DNA from: CAZRGV01 sp964599655
GTDB taxonomy: Bacteria; Planctomycetota; Planctomycetia; Isosphaerales; Isosphaeraceae
Assembly (NCBI GenBank): GCA_964599655.1
Contig: CAZRGV010000030.1
Location: forward strand, 1-53,046
Reading direction: 5' to 3'
DNA: 53,046 nucleotides
The notes below the pieces were generated by a model that saw only the letters and a list, made by a program, of their open reading frames with translations, did no database searches and had not been told where the DNA came from. This document shows positions 1-11,588 of this stretch, one piece after another. The first letter of the stretch is position 1. Every line of letters starts with the position of its first letter. Position numbers and translations under genes: made by a program.

Positions 1-98
1 TAGGCGAGCGAGTTCCCAACGTACTCGCCCATTTCGGCCATGGACGCGGCCTGGTTGCGGGTGACGATCGGTTTGGCCTCGGTCTGTGCATGCGCCAT
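1..98 (-). CDS. Unknown protein, N-terminal 32 residues only
   Basis: An ATG at 96-98 opens a minus-strand frame that runs off the left edge of the window without a stop. The visible residues begin MAHAQTEAKPIVTRNQAASM and are followed by AEMGEYVGNSLA. No signal peptide or membrane segment is visible. I do not recognise the family from so short a piece. It follows acnA on the same strand after a 327-base gap, so it could be co-transcribed or have its own promoter. The call rests only on frame continuity and coding-like composition. Confidence 0.5.
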   Translation of the reverse strand, partial: MAHAQTEAKPIVTRNQAASMAEMGEYVGNSLA

Positions 99-425
99 AG
101 AGTCCGACTCCTGATCTGGTCCGCCGACGGTGGGAAACCGGGGATTGCCGGCCGTCGCGGAAGCCCTGGGCTCATTCTCACCCGGCGAGAGGGAAGAGCT
201 CTCGGAACGATCGAACGGAGGCCGTGGGCGAGCCGAAGGAGATTGTCGCCCGCGGAAACTTCGAAAAAACCGATAGATCTTACCGAACACGGGAATCCAA
301 CGGAATGGAAGATAGGGGGCGGAGGGGCCTTGGTCCTGGAATGTCCCTGGGGTCATCCCGCGACCTCGGCTCCAACTTCCATCCGAGAAAACGGCGTCCT
401 CCTGGTTTCGGAGCCGCCGAGGGGT
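99..425. other. Intergenic region between acnA and the partial left-edge gene
   Basis: No coding frame on either strand resembles a protein. The only structure I see is an imperfect stem downstream of the acnA stop: GGCTCC near 369-374 can pair with GGAGCC near 409-414, with a long loop. It could be part of an acnA transcript end, but it has no clear T tract. The rest holds nothing I recognise. Confidence 0.4.
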
Positions 426-3259
<2,834 letters not shown>

Positions 3260-3487
3260 GATATCGGACCTCGGTTGTGGCCCAACTCGGGGCGAACTAT
3301 AGGTTGGGATTCTGGGTGGACTTTGCCGATCATCCCGGCTCGATGGCGGGACGACCCAGCAAGACGCCCGAGTGGGGAGGGTCTCGGGATTCCCTGGCTC
3401 ATGCAGGGGAGAATGCCCGACAGGGCTGAACAAAACAAGGCCGTCCCGCCTGGCCCTGCCGGCTCTGGGTGTGAGGACACGATCCGC

Positions 3488-4051
3488 TCAGGGGTTCGAC
3501 TTCTTGGGCGTTTCCTCCTGCTTGGCGTCGGTCGGGTTCCTGAGAGGTTTGACCTCGATCTTGTAAAGCGCCGGGGGAAGCACGGACGGACCTCGAACGG
3601 CTGGTGTGCGGAGGCCCCGTTCCATGATCGCCGATTGGATGGCCAGGGGCGTGATTCCCAGGGAAAGCGAGGCGGGTGACACGGTACCATACGAGCCGGG
3701 AATACCGTAACCCCAATATCCGTAAGGTGAATAGGGGAACCCGCCGTAGCCGAATGCCGGATAGCCGAAGCCGTAGCCGAAACCGCCGTAGCCGTAACCG
3801 AAACCATAAGCCGGGAAGCCGAAACCGCCATAGCCGTAACCGTAGCCTGGGAAACCATAGCCCATGTACCCGAACCCTGGATAGCCGAAGCCGTAGTACG
3901 CCGCCACACCAGGGTAACCGTACAGGTAAGGGCCGTAGCCCATGCCGACGAACTGGGCCTTGGCCCGGTCGCGAACGACGACAAGCAGCAAGACGAGGAG
4001 AACCAGAACCTGGACGGCATGGCGCACGAAGCGCCGGAGCAAGAGCGTCAC
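3488..4051 (-). CDS. Exported Gly/Tyr/Phe-rich low-complexity protein
   Basis: The function is unknown. I place the start at GTG 4049-4051 because AGGAGG lies six bases upstream on the minus strand; the in-frame ATG further up has no such site. The product is about 187 residues. It opens with basic residues and a strongly hydrophobic stretch (about residues 11-25) ending in RAKAQ, consistent with a signal peptide or membrane anchor. Residues of roughly 35-110 are almost entirely Gly, Tyr, Phe and Pro in short degenerate units such as GYG, GFGY and FGYP. A more ordinary tail of about 60 residues follows, ending in a Lys/Glu-rich segment. It stands alone between acnA and mqnD on the same strand. 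Similar aromatic/glycine-rich proteins elsewhere are surface or structural proteins; nothing here proves that role. Confidence 0.75.
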   Translation of the reverse strand: MTLLLRRFVRHAVQVLVLLVLLLVVVRDRAKAQFVGMGYGPYLYGYPGVAAYYGFGYPGFGYMGYGFPGYGYGYGGFGFPAYGFGYGYGGFGYGFGYPAFGYGGFPYSPYGYWGYGIPGSYGTVSPASLSLGITPLAIQSAIMERGLRTPAVRGPSVLPPALYKIEVKPLRNPTDAKQEETPKKSNP

Positions 4052-4174
4052 GGTCCACCTCCTGGGGGTGCCCCCCCAAGGCATCGGCAGGGACACCCGG
4101 TCGCGCGACGTCAGGTTGTCCCGATCCTACCGATTATAGGGCCCAAGGCCGCCGGAACGAACGAGCGACTTCGA

Positions 4175-5026
4175 TCAGCCGACGAACTGGACATCGACGG
4201 CCGGCACGAGACCTTGCTCGGCGGCGCGGGCCAGGAGGGTCCGAACGGCCTCACGGCCTCGGGGCCCATAGTCGACCGTCCAGTCGTTGACGTACATGCC
4301 GACGAAGCGGTCGGCCAGAGCCGGGTCGAGGTCTCGAGCGTATTGCAAGGCGTAGTCGAGGGCTTCCTGGCGGTGGTCGAGGGCGTATTGGATGCTCTGC
4401 TTGAGCAGGCGAGCGATCTGGAGGATGGTCTTCTCGCCGAGATCCTTGCGCACGACGTTCCCACCCAGCGGCAGCGGTAGGCCGGTCTGCTCGAACCACC
4501 ACTGCCCGAGGTCGGCAATCTGGTGCAGGCCCTTGTCGGGGTAATAAAGCTGCCCCTCGTGGATAATCAGTCCGACCTCGGCGCGACCGTCGAGCAGCGC
4601 GGGGATGATCTGGTCGAACGGCAGGACGACCGTGGGAACGTCCTTCCCGAGGCAAAGCTGGAGCGTCAGATACGCCGTCGTGAGCGTGCCGGGAATCGCG
4701 ATCGTCTTGCCTCGCAGATCTTCGAGCGTCCAGGGTTGCCGTGCGAGGAGCTTCGGACCGTAGCGGTCGCCCATGCTGGAGCCCGAGGCCAGCAGCGCGT
4801 ACGTGTCGGCTAGGTGGGCGAACGCGTGAATGCTGACGGCCGAGACTTCCAGCTCTCCCTTCAAAGCGCGACGATTGAGCGTCTCGATATCCTCGAGCTG
4901 GTGGACGAACCGCAGTCCGTCCGTGTCGAGCTTGTCGTGGGTCAGGGCGTAGAACATGAAGGCGTCGTCCGAGTCGGGGCTATGTCCGACACGGATGGTC
5001 CGGGTTTCGGCGGTGCTGCTGCTCAT
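4175..5026 (-). CDS. mqnD: 1,4-dihydroxy-6-naphthoate synthase (futalosine menaquinone pathway)
   Basis: MqnD converts cyclic dehypoxanthine futalosine to 1,4-dihydroxy-6-naphthoate, a late step of the futalosine route to menaquinone. The 283-residue product begins MSSSTAETRTIRVGHSPDSD and carries the family signature HSPDSDDAFMFYAL near its N-terminus, as in the periplasmic-binding-protein fold of MqnA/MqnD. The segment LIIHEGQLYY matches the region of the catalytic histidine. There is no signal peptide, as expected for a cytoplasmic enzyme. The start at ATG 5024-5026 gives the usual family length; the upstream extension is low-complexity and unconserved. No other mqn gene lies in the window. 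The fold is shared with MqnA, but the HSPDSDDAF motif favours MqnD. Confidence 0.93.
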   Translation of the reverse strand: MSSSTAETRTIRVGHSPDSDDAFMFYALTHDKLDTDGLRFVHQLEDIETLNRRALKGELEVSAVSIHAFAHLADTYALLASGSSMGDRYGPKLLARQPWTLEDLRGKTIAIPGTLTTAYLTLQLCLGKDVPTVVLPFDQIIPALLDGRAEVGLIIHEGQLYYPDKGLHQIADLGQWWFEQTGLPLPLGGNVVRKDLGEKTILQIARLLKQSIQYALDHRQEALDYALQYARDLDPALADRFVGMYVNDWTVDYGPRGREAVRTLLARAAEQGLVPAVDVQFVG

Positions 5027-5374
5027 GAGCGATCGGGCCGGGCCCGCTCCTCGACGCGAGAGACAAGGGGTGCGAAATCCTCGGGACGGAGGGCCCGAGC
5101 GCGGTTTCGAGTGCCGGCGGTGGACGGAGCGTGGGGGCCGCTTCGTGGCCGCTGCCTTCGTCAACGGCTCACCGACCGACGAACCGACCTCCGGGGAGTT
5201 CGGGACTCCGAACGGTTCCGCAGGGGTTCCGGGCAAAGCAGCCGTCGCCCGCGTCCGAGCGATCCCGGAGCGGGCGACGGCTCCAACGGAGACATCATAG
5301 GCGGAAGCGAGGCGAACGGCCAATCCCGAGGCGCTCGACGGATCATCACCGAGACGCGCCTCAGGCTTGGAATC
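5027..5374. other. Intergenic region between mqnD and the ABC operon
   Basis: No credible gene. The main structure is the long inverted repeat at 5240-5282, listed separately. The remainder is GC-rich with no clear promoter by eye. Confidence 0.5.
5240..5282 (-). terminator. Thirteen-base-pair perfect hairpin downstream of the ABC operon
   Basis: AGCCGTCGCCCGC at 5240-5252 is perfectly complementary to GCGGGCGACGGCT at 5270-5282. The 17-base loop can add four inner pairs. It lies about 90 bases past the stop of the last ABC-operon gene and upstream of mqnD, so it may end that transcript. There is no real T tract on the minus strand, so an RNA-processing or attenuator role is also possible. 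Confidence 0.5.
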
Positions 5375-6805
5375 TTACTTCGAGGGAGCGTTGGCCGTGA
5401 TCTTGGGAGCCCCGCGCATCATATCAAGCTGATCGAATGGGTCGAGGGTGGTGTCGTACTTGACCATCTCGTAGAGGTCCTTGAAGGGAAGGTCTTTCGG
5501 AGGCTCTTGACCGATCTGCCGGAGCGCGAAGACGTATCGCTTGACGATATGGCCGGTGTCCTTCTTGTTCAGCTCGTCGTTGCGATAGTCGTTGTGCCGC
5601 TGCAGAAGCTGCTGCCAGAGGTCGAGACCTTCCTTGTACTTCTTGACGGCGTCGGGGAAGTTGGCGTTCTTGAGGGCGAGCATTCCTTCGTAGAAGAAGC
5701 GACGAGCCTCGACCCCTTGCGGCTCGCGCTCGGCGGCCGCGCGGTCCTTCCAGTAGCGATAGTTCATCTGGTCGGCCCAGCGGTTGGTCCAGTAGCGCTG
5801 GTTGTCGCTGAGCTCCTTGCTCTGGAAGCGCTCGGGGTTGGTGGCGTCGTCGAGATAGATCATCTCCTTGTCCGGGTTGTTGAAGGCCGGGAAAGGATAC
5901 TTGCCGAACTCGATCCAGGCGGCGAGGGCCTCATCCCAGGCCGCGCGGGCGACGCCGCCAAACATCGGAGGCACGTCTTGCTTGCTCATCTTTTCGAGGC
6001 CGATGGCGTAACGGCTCTGCGCGTGAGCGGGCATCGATCGGAAGGCCAGGTCGCCTGGCCGGCCCTTGCGCTGGGACGGCTTGTCGACGTATTCGATCTC
6101 CCCTTCGACGCCCGATTCGAGGCGTTGGGCCCCTTCATCGACCAGCCGGACCGAGCGGATGAACCAGCCGCGAGCGACCAGGAAATTGTCGTCGCGAACC
6201 TCTTGGGTGAGCGGGTCGACCTTGAACTTCTTGCCATCGTCGTCCGGGTCGTCGTAAAAGAGCTTCCGGAGGATGATCGCCTCGTCCGAGAAGCCGAGCT
6301 TGTGATAGTAGGTCCAGGCGGTATCCCAGAGCAGGTCGGGAGAGCGCCGGTTCTTCGCCACGCCGTCCTTGAGAAAGTTGATTCCGTTCTTGATCCAGGT
6401 GTACTTGTCTTCGGGGGCGTCCCACTCAACCGAGACGTTGTAGGCGAGGTTCCAGCCCTGGAAGGTCCAGATCGAGAGGAAGTGGGGCTGGAGCTTGGTG
6501 ATCATTTCCACCGTGGCCATCAGCTTGTCCCACTCATGCTCCTTCTGCAGTTCAATGGCCTGGGTCCAGAGGGCGTTGGCGACCAGGCCACGGAACCCGC
6601 CGATCATGGCCAGCTTGAGCATGAAGCTGCCGGTATCGATCTGGCCGATCGTCGCCTCACCGAGGTCTTCCTTGCTCTTGACCAACTGGAGCCATTCGGT
6701 GTAGGGCCACATGGCCCCAAAGAGGACGACGATGGCCAGCGCGTAGACGATTTGGCGGTTGCGCGCCGACTGGGCCGGAGAACGAGGCGTGGTGGCGGTA
6801 CTCAT
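5375..6805 (-). CDS. Membrane-anchored protein of the ABC-2 operon, unknown function
   Basis: A 476-residue protein of unrecognised family. One hydrophobic segment (about residues 19-37, IVYALAIVVLFGAMWPYTEW) should anchor it, with the rest outside the membrane or in the periplasm-like compartment. The body is rich in aromatic residues and reads like helical repeats (for example LQPHFLSIWTFQGWNLAYNV and a late KYKEGLDLWQQLLQRH), which could be divergent TPR units; no clear TPR consensus is present. The start ATG 6803-6805 overlaps the stop of the permease in an ATGA arrangement, so translation is probably coupled. That makes it a likely functional partner of the transporter, perhaps an accessory or adaptor subunit. 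The location and partner role are inferred. Confidence 0.85.
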   Translation of the reverse strand: MSTATTPRSPAQSARNRQIVYALAIVVLFGAMWPYTEWLQLVKSKEDLGEATIGQIDTGSFMLKLAMIGGFRGLVANALWTQAIELQKEHEWDKLMATVEMITKLQPHFLSIWTFQGWNLAYNVSVEWDAPEDKYTWIKNGINFLKDGVAKNRRSPDLLWDTAWTYYHKLGFSDEAIILRKLFYDDPDDDGKKFKVDPLTQEVRDDNFLVARGWFIRSVRLVDEGAQRLESGVEGEIEYVDKPSQRKGRPGDLAFRSMPAHAQSRYAIGLEKMSKQDVPPMFGGVARAAWDEALAAWIEFGKYPFPAFNNPDKEMIYLDDATNPERFQSKELSDNQRYWTNRWADQMNYRYWKDRAAAEREPQGVEARRFFYEGMLALKNANFPDAVKKYKEGLDLWQQLLQRHNDYRNDELNKKDTGHIVKRYVFALRQIGQEPPKDLPFKDLYEMVKYDTTLDPFDQLDMMRGAPKITANAPSK

Positions 6806-9240
6806 GCGGCAACCTCGCGATTCTTCAGAATGAGATAAGCGGCGACCGTGAACGGCAGGGCGTAGCCGAGGCCCATCAGCAGGTGCTCCAGGAGCATCCG
6901 GTTGCCGACGGCGAAGCCCGCGGCGACGGTGTTGCTGACGTCCAGCGCCGAGAGGTTCGGGATGAGATAGGCGAGACGACCGATGAACGGCATGACGATC
7001 TGATCGAACGTTTTGGCGAAGATGACGCCGATGGTCGGATCGAGATCATTCATCTGGTTGTTGTGCGAGAGCAGACGGATGAGCGACTCGAACGGACCGC
7101 CGCCGATCAGGGTCGACGTCGCGATCTGTTGCAGGAAGCCGACCGCCACCTGACCGGCCAGGAAGAAGGCCAGGGTGAGCAGCAGGGCGACGGGCCAGCT
7201 CAGGAAGGTTCCGGCGAAGAGGCCGACGGACGTCAGCACCAGGGCCTGGAGCCAGATGCCGGTCAGACCTCGAAGGTAATTGCTCCAGAACGGGCCCTGA
7301 TCCGAGAGAATGTACAGATCTTCCTGGCCCATTCCGAGATACTGGTTGGGAGTGACGCATTGAACGTCGATCCGGAGATAGCCCTTACAGCCCACGAGCA
7401 TCCGGGAGGGGAAAGAGCGACGGATCGTGTAGTACTCATGAATCGGGAAGAGGTCGCGCGCCGGCGTGACGCCGGGCCGGGGGCTGGTCACGACGACCGA
7501 CGCCCGAACGGCCTCGCCGAGTTCCCCCTTGGTGGTGCGGTAGACGTTGAAGGTCATCTCGATGGGGATCGGCGGCGAGTGCAGATCCTCGGCCTGCCGC
7601 CGCAGGTCGGCGGCTTCCGACTTCTTGCCTTCGGCGTCCCGAGCCCTGGCCTGAACCCGCAGGTTTCTCTCGGTCTGCCGCAACTCCTTGAGGTCGGCCT
7701 CGGCCCTTGTGACCTGTTCGTCGACTCGCTTGAGGTCATCGTTGAGGGTTCGCGACTCGTTCGCCTTGAGGTCTGGAGCACCGAGGCGGGCCTGGATCTC
7801 GGCCTTCTGATCCTGGAGCAAGGCCAGCCGGTTCTCGAGTTCTTCGAGCGAACCTTGCCGCAAGAGCTGCTCGACGGGAATCCGGGTGTCGACCATGACC
7901 TGCGGATTCATCGGGTCGGGCACGATGCCGAACCGCCAGGTCGCCTTGGAGGGGCTGGCCCCTTCGATGTGGCTGCGGCTGACCATCTCGTTACCGACGT
8001 CGATCCCCTTGATCCGCTCTTTCCCCTTGCTGTCGGTGAAGATCAAGGAGCCGTAGATCGGGACGCGTGCCGACATGCGAGCGGAGAGCTGGTCCGCCTG
8101 CTCGTCGAGCCGTCGGGCCTCGTCGACCCGGTTGTTTTCCCGAGCTTCCTGGGCCGCGACCCGGGTGGATGTGATCCGGCCGCCGACGACCCGTTGCAAG
8201 TAGGCCAGGCTAATGCCGCCGAAAACCAGGACAACGGCCGTGACGAGGACCATGTAGCCGAGCAACCGGCCCCAGATCATCTCGAGGCGTCGGACCGGCT
8301 TGGAGACAATGGTGTAGATCGTTTGCTGGCGGATGTCGTTGGGAATACTGATCGGCGCCAGGATCAGGATCATCAAGGTCAACAGCAGCGAGCAGACCAC
8401 CGCCAGGGTGCCGACGAAGAGCCGGGCCAGCTCGGCCGTCCGCTGTCCGCCAAGGAACCAGTTCGTGAAGGCGAGGATCACGATGAACAGGGCGAGCACC
8501 ACCCAGGGGGCCCACATCCTGCGGTACGATTCGACAATCGTTTGCCAGGCGATCGCGTAGATTCGCCGCCATCGCAAGGAAAGCAGTTCGCGGACCATCA
8601 AGGTGGCGATGTTCGCCAGCACGACGAGTCCGGCGTAGGTCGCGCCGAACCGGGCACCATTGACGACGACATCGCGCCAGGCCAGGGCGGTGAACGGTCC
8701 CTGGTTCAGGGCCGTGCGGGTGTGACGAACGATCAGGAAGCTCACGGCGAAGCCGAGCAGGAACGCAAGGTGCATCGCCGAGACCAGAACGAACTGCCCG
8801 AACCGGGGATTCTTGGCGACGCCCCGCCAGACCACCCACTCGACCCATGCGAGCAGGAGCACGCCCAGGCTAAAGACCAGCACGCCCCCGGCGGGAAGTC
8901 CGAAGATCACGCCGAGCTTGATCCGGCCGAGCTGGTCGAGCACTTGGAGCAACACCGCGCCCAGAAACAAGAACGCGAAGAGGACCGCGGCCAGGATTTG
9001 GGGATTCACGCCCGAGGTCCGGCCACCGATTCGACCCGCGGCCGTGGATCGTAAGGTGGAAACCACCTTGACGACGATCCAGCCGACCAGGCAGAAAAGT
9101 CCGACGACCTTCGCCCAGGTCATCAGCGCGCCGAAGAACCGGGCGTCGGTCAGCGCGGGTTCCCCCCAGACAAGGAGCCATTGGATCCAGTCGGGGAGCT
9201 TCGGCGGGGCCGCCTGGGCCCAGAGCAGCAGAGGTGGCAT
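6802..9240 (-). CDS. ABC-2 type transporter permease, large, with coiled-coil loop
   Basis: An 812-residue polytopic membrane protein, larger than a usual ABC-2 permease (250-400 residues). The first 350 residues contain several hydrophobic segments, including WVVLALFIVILAFTNWFLG and a pair near FVGTLAVVCSLLLTLMILIL. The motif QQTIYTIVSKPVRR is typical of ABC-2 permeases that meet the ATPase. A long hydrophilic region (about residues 365-620) follows, with charged heptad-like stretches around ENRLALLQDQKAEIQARLGA, probably a coiled coil. A second membrane block ends the protein. The ATPase gene lies 210 bases upstream and the 476-residue partner overlaps its stop, so the three form an exporter operon. 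AGGAG precedes the ATG by nine bases. The substrate cannot be read from sequence. Confidence 0.88.
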   Translation of the reverse strand: MPPLLLWAQAAPPKLPDWIQWLLVWGEPALTDARFFGALMTWAKVVGLFCLVGWIVVKVVSTLRSTAAGRIGGRTSGVNPQILAAVLFAFLFLGAVLLQVLDQLGRIKLGVIFGLPAGGVLVFSLGVLLLAWVEWVVWRGVAKNPRFGQFVLVSAMHLAFLLGFAVSFLIVRHTRTALNQGPFTALAWRDVVVNGARFGATYAGLVVLANIATLMVRELLSLRWRRIYAIAWQTIVESYRRMWAPWVVLALFIVILAFTNWFLGGQRTAELARLFVGTLAVVCSLLLTLMILILAPISIPNDIRQQTIYTIVSKPVRRLEMIWGRLLGYMVLVTAVVLVFGGISLAYLQRVVGGRITSTRVAAQEARENNRVDEARRLDEQADQLSARMSARVPIYGSLIFTDSKGKERIKGIDVGNEMVSRSHIEGASPSKATWRFGIVPDPMNPQVMVDTRIPVEQLLRQGSLEELENRLALLQDQKAEIQARLGAPDLKANESRTLNDDLKRVDEQVTRAEADLKELRQTERNLRVQARARDAEGKKSEAADLRRQAEDLHSPPIPIEMTFNVYRTTKGELGEAVRASVVVTSPRPGVTPARDLFPIHEYYTIRRSFPSRMLVGCKGYLRIDVQCVTPNQYLGMGQEDLYILSDQGPFWSNYLRGLTGIWLQALVLTSVGLFAGTFLSWPVALLLTLAFFLAGQVAVGFLQQIATSTLIGGGPFESLIRLLSHNNQMNDLDPTIGVIFAKTFDQIVMPFIGRLAYLIPNLSALDVSNTVAAGFAVGNRMLLEHLLMGLGYALPFTVAAYLILKNREVAA

Positions 9241-9450
9241 CGCGTGATCACTCCTGCAAGGACCGGCCGAGCCACCCTTCGACGGCGGGTGAGTCGGGTT
9301 CGGCCGGCGCGCGGTCGGCGCGAGGAAGGATGGCGCCCGGACCGCGGATGAATGGGACCTAGAGATCGAGCATGTTCGCGACGAGGAACGTCTACGTCAG
9401 ATCCGTCAAATTCCGGGGGCGTCGGCCCGGCCGAACGCGAGCGGAGCGGA

Positions 9451-10398
9451 TCAATCGGCGGTTCGGGCTTCGACCGGCTGGTCGGCCGGAGCCGGGGCCG
9501 GACGTGGCGGCTGAAGGTCGGCGGCCACGCGACGACGGCCCGGGTGCAGCTCGCTTTCACGAACAATCCGAAGGAACAGCTCTTCGAGCGTGGTGGTCGG
9601 ATGATCGACGGCCATGAGGTCGCCACCGTGCCGGCGGATCACGTCCCGGATTTCGTTGAGCGCCGCTTCGGGCAGGTCGCGGACCTTGATCTGGGTCACG
9701 TCCTGAACCGTCAGCAGCTCGGAGACCTGGCCGATTTCCTTCAGCTCGCCGCGGTGAAGGATCGCGATGCGGTCGCAGATGTCCTGCATATCGGCCAGCA
9801 GGTGGCCGGAAAGAACGATCGTCTTGCCCTGGGTCCGCAGGTCTCGGATCAGTTCCTTGATCTCCGCCGTTCCGATCGGGTCGAGGCCCGAGGTTGGCTC
9901 GTCGAGCAGAATGAGCTCCGGCTCGTTGATCAGGGCCTGTGCCAGACCGATCCGGCGCTGCATGCCCTTGGAGTACTCGCGGAGCTGGCGATGCTTGGCG
10001 GCCGAAAGGCCGACCATGTCGATCAGCCGGTTGACACGCTTGGCGCGCTCCCGGGCCGAGATCTTGAACATCCGGCCGTAGAAGTGAAGCGTTTCCTCGG
10101 CGTTGAGAAACTTGTAAAGGTACGACTCTTCGGGGAGGTAGCCGATTCGCTCGTTTTTCTCGACGTTGGTGGTGGGCTCGCCGAAAATCAGGGCGTCACC
10201 CTCGGTAGGAAAGAGCAAGCCCAGCAACAGCTTGATCGTGGTGGTCTTGCCGGAACCGTTGGGACCGAGCAACCCGAAGATCTCGCCCCGATGAACTTGA
10301 AGGTCGAGCGCCTTGAGCGCCAGGACCTTGGGGCGTCCCCAGAAGTCGCGGTAAACCTTCGTGAGATTCCGGGTCTCGATGATGACATCGTGGTTCAT
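9451..10398 (-). CDS. ABC transporter ATP-binding protein
   Basis: The ATPase subunit of the exporter encoded by the next two genes. The 315-residue protein has a Walker A (GPNGSGKTTT), a Q-loop region (YLPEESYLY), the signature YSKGMQRRIGLAQAL, a Walker B with catalytic Glu (LILLDEPTSGLDP) and an H-loop (VLSGHLL). The GYLPEE and YSKGMQ variants are typical of ATPases paired with ABC-2 permeases, such as those for antibiotic, gliding or polysaccharide export. A Pro/Arg/Ala-rich tail of about 30 residues follows the domain and is probably disordered. It is the first gene of a minus-strand operon. The start at ATG 10396-10398 gives the expected domain beginning. Confidence 0.95.
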   Translation of the reverse strand: MNHDVIIETRNLTKVYRDFWGRPKVLALKALDLQVHRGEIFGLLGPNGSGKTTTIKLLLGLLFPTEGDALIFGEPTTNVEKNERIGYLPEESYLYKFLNAEETLHFYGRMFKISARERAKRVNRLIDMVGLSAAKHRQLREYSKGMQRRIGLAQALINEPELILLDEPTSGLDPIGTAEIKELIRDLRTQGKTIVLSGHLLADMQDICDRIAILHRGELKEIGQVSELLTVQDVTQIKVRDLPEAALNEIRDVIRRHGGDLMAVDHPTTTLEELFLRIVRESELHPGRRRVAADLQPPRPAPAPADQPVEARTAD

Positions 10399-10904
10399 CG
10401 TGAGGGCGCCCTTGTCACGAGAGAGAAAAAATTCGGGGGCGAATGAATGATACCAGGAGACGAATCACGGGTCAGAGGATCGACCGATCCGATTCGATCG
10501 GAAGGCGTGAGGTCCGGGTTCAAGCCAGTGTTAGGAAGGATGAGAAAAACTCGGAACGCCGAACGCCTAGCCGGTTCCTCACGTCTTGTCGAAATCGACC
10601 CGGGAGCGGACCGCTCACGCCGAACCTCAGAACAACGGCCAGGTTCCGACGCGAGGGAGGCCTGACCCGGCTACGTTGGCCGGACAGAAAAAGTTCGCGC
10701 AGTCCCCGATTTTTTTTTGGAGCGTCCCGGCCGAAACACCCAACCATCCTTGGATCACGGCACGCCGTGGGAGGTGTTTGTCCGTCGTGAGCGAAACACC
10801 ACTGTATGACGAGGCCCCGACGATTGACAAGCGTTCGTCGCGCCAAAACTTCGCGAAGGGGGGCCGGCGCGGCCCGCGCGACGGCCCCGGCCTCCGGCGT
10901 GAGG
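10399..10904. other. Intergenic region upstream of the ABC operon
   Basis: About 500 bases without a convincing gene. It contains a run of nine T at 10710-10718 with no strong stem next to it, and GATCGACCGATC-type near-palindromes around 10475-10500. The promoter of the ABC operon should lie in its left part, but I cannot pick a clear -10/-35 pair. The hairpin at 10860-10888 is listed separately. Confidence 0.4.
10860..10888 (-). terminator. GC-rich hairpin after the small exported protein gene
   Basis: GGGGCCG (10860-10866) pairs with CGGCCCC (10882-10888), and inside it GCGCG (10867-10871) pairs with CGCGC (10875-10879) around a three-base loop. That is twelve pairs with a two-base bulge, starting 16 bases past the minus-strand stop at 10905. 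Downstream on that strand there is only a short GTTTT, so termination is likely but not certain. Confidence 0.5.
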
Positions 10905-11375
10905 TCATGGAATCAAGCCGCTTCCGCCAGGCGCGATCGGAGGAGCCTCGACCCGGCCCGACATTGGGGGCGGTTCGACCAGCGGCTGGGTGTTGATCAC
11001 GTTGGTGTAGGGGTGCATGGGCATCTCGGCCGAGCCGAAGGGTGGTCCGCCCGCGGGATGTTCCCCGCCGCAGCCCGAGAATGGCAAGTAACGCTGGCCT
11101 CGGGTGAGATACGGGTTGTAGTAGGTCGGAAAGAAGACCTGTGACGCGGGCAAGGCGAAGTAGCGACGAAAGAAGTAATCCGGCGTTCGGTTGGCCCCGA
11201 GCGGCAGGGTGCTCCCGTAATCGACGTAGCCGAAGCCGTCCGGGTTTCCGTTGGGGAAGCCCCAGCCGTAGCCGGGTCCAGGCGGCGTGATCCGGCCACC
11301 CGGTTCGTGACGGAAGAGCCCTCCGGTCGACGCGACCGAGAGGGCCAGTGCCAGCGAGGCCATCGAGGAAACCAT
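10905..11375 (-). CDS. Small exported protein, unknown function
   Basis: A 156-residue protein I do not recognise. The start is ATG 11373-11375, chosen because AAGGAGGTGG lies just upstream; a longer frame lacks such a site. The first 20 residues (MVSSMASLALALSVASTGGL) look like a signal peptide. The mature part is rich in Gly, Pro, Tyr and Phe, with segments such as GPGYGWGFPNGNPDGFGYVD and VFFPTYYNPYLTRGQRYLPF, and a Pro-rich tail. It recalls the Gly/Tyr-rich protein at 3488-4051 in composition, but the sequences are not obviously homologous. It is transcribed divergently from the pabA operon. Confidence 0.7.
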   Translation of the reverse strand: MVSSMASLALALSVASTGGLFRHEPGGRITPPGPGYGWGFPNGNPDGFGYVDYGSTLPLGANRTPDYFFRRYFALPASQVFFPTYYNPYLTRGQRYLPFSGCGGEHPAGGPPFGSAEMPMHPYTNVINTQPLVEPPPMSGRVEAPPIAPGGSGLIP

Positions 11376-11588
11376 GGGACCCACCTCCTTGTCCTTTGGA
11401 TCGCGCCTGAGGGATCGTGCCCGAGACCGGCAGCCCATTTCGAAGTTTGCGCGCGCCTGGGAATCCGGGCTCCGAATTGGCGCGGATTGGCTTTCGGATT
11501 TCCGGCAAAACGGATACGATCCGTACAGGATGGCCGGCCCTGGAACGATGGTGTCTGGAACCGGGTCGCATCCCCCCGCGAGGTCTGC

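Noticed and set aside
3720..3960. Repeated short units that might be a CRISPR or tandem DNA repeat array
   Set aside because: The units are degenerate codons for Gly/Tyr/Phe within one coding frame, with no constant repeat and unique spacers.
4814..6838. A 674-codon plus-strand frame opposite the ABC partner and mqnD
   Set aside because: It crosses an intergenic region with a hairpin and overlaps two supported minus-strand genes; the product looks like antisense translation.
6883..9054. A 723-codon plus-strand frame opposite the ABC permease
   Set aside because: The product is low-complexity, full of Glu, Asp, Gln and Arg, with no ribosome site; the minus strand encodes clear membrane segments.
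10710..10718. Run of nine T as a terminator
   Set aside because: No strong stem precedes it on either strand and no gene ends close enough.
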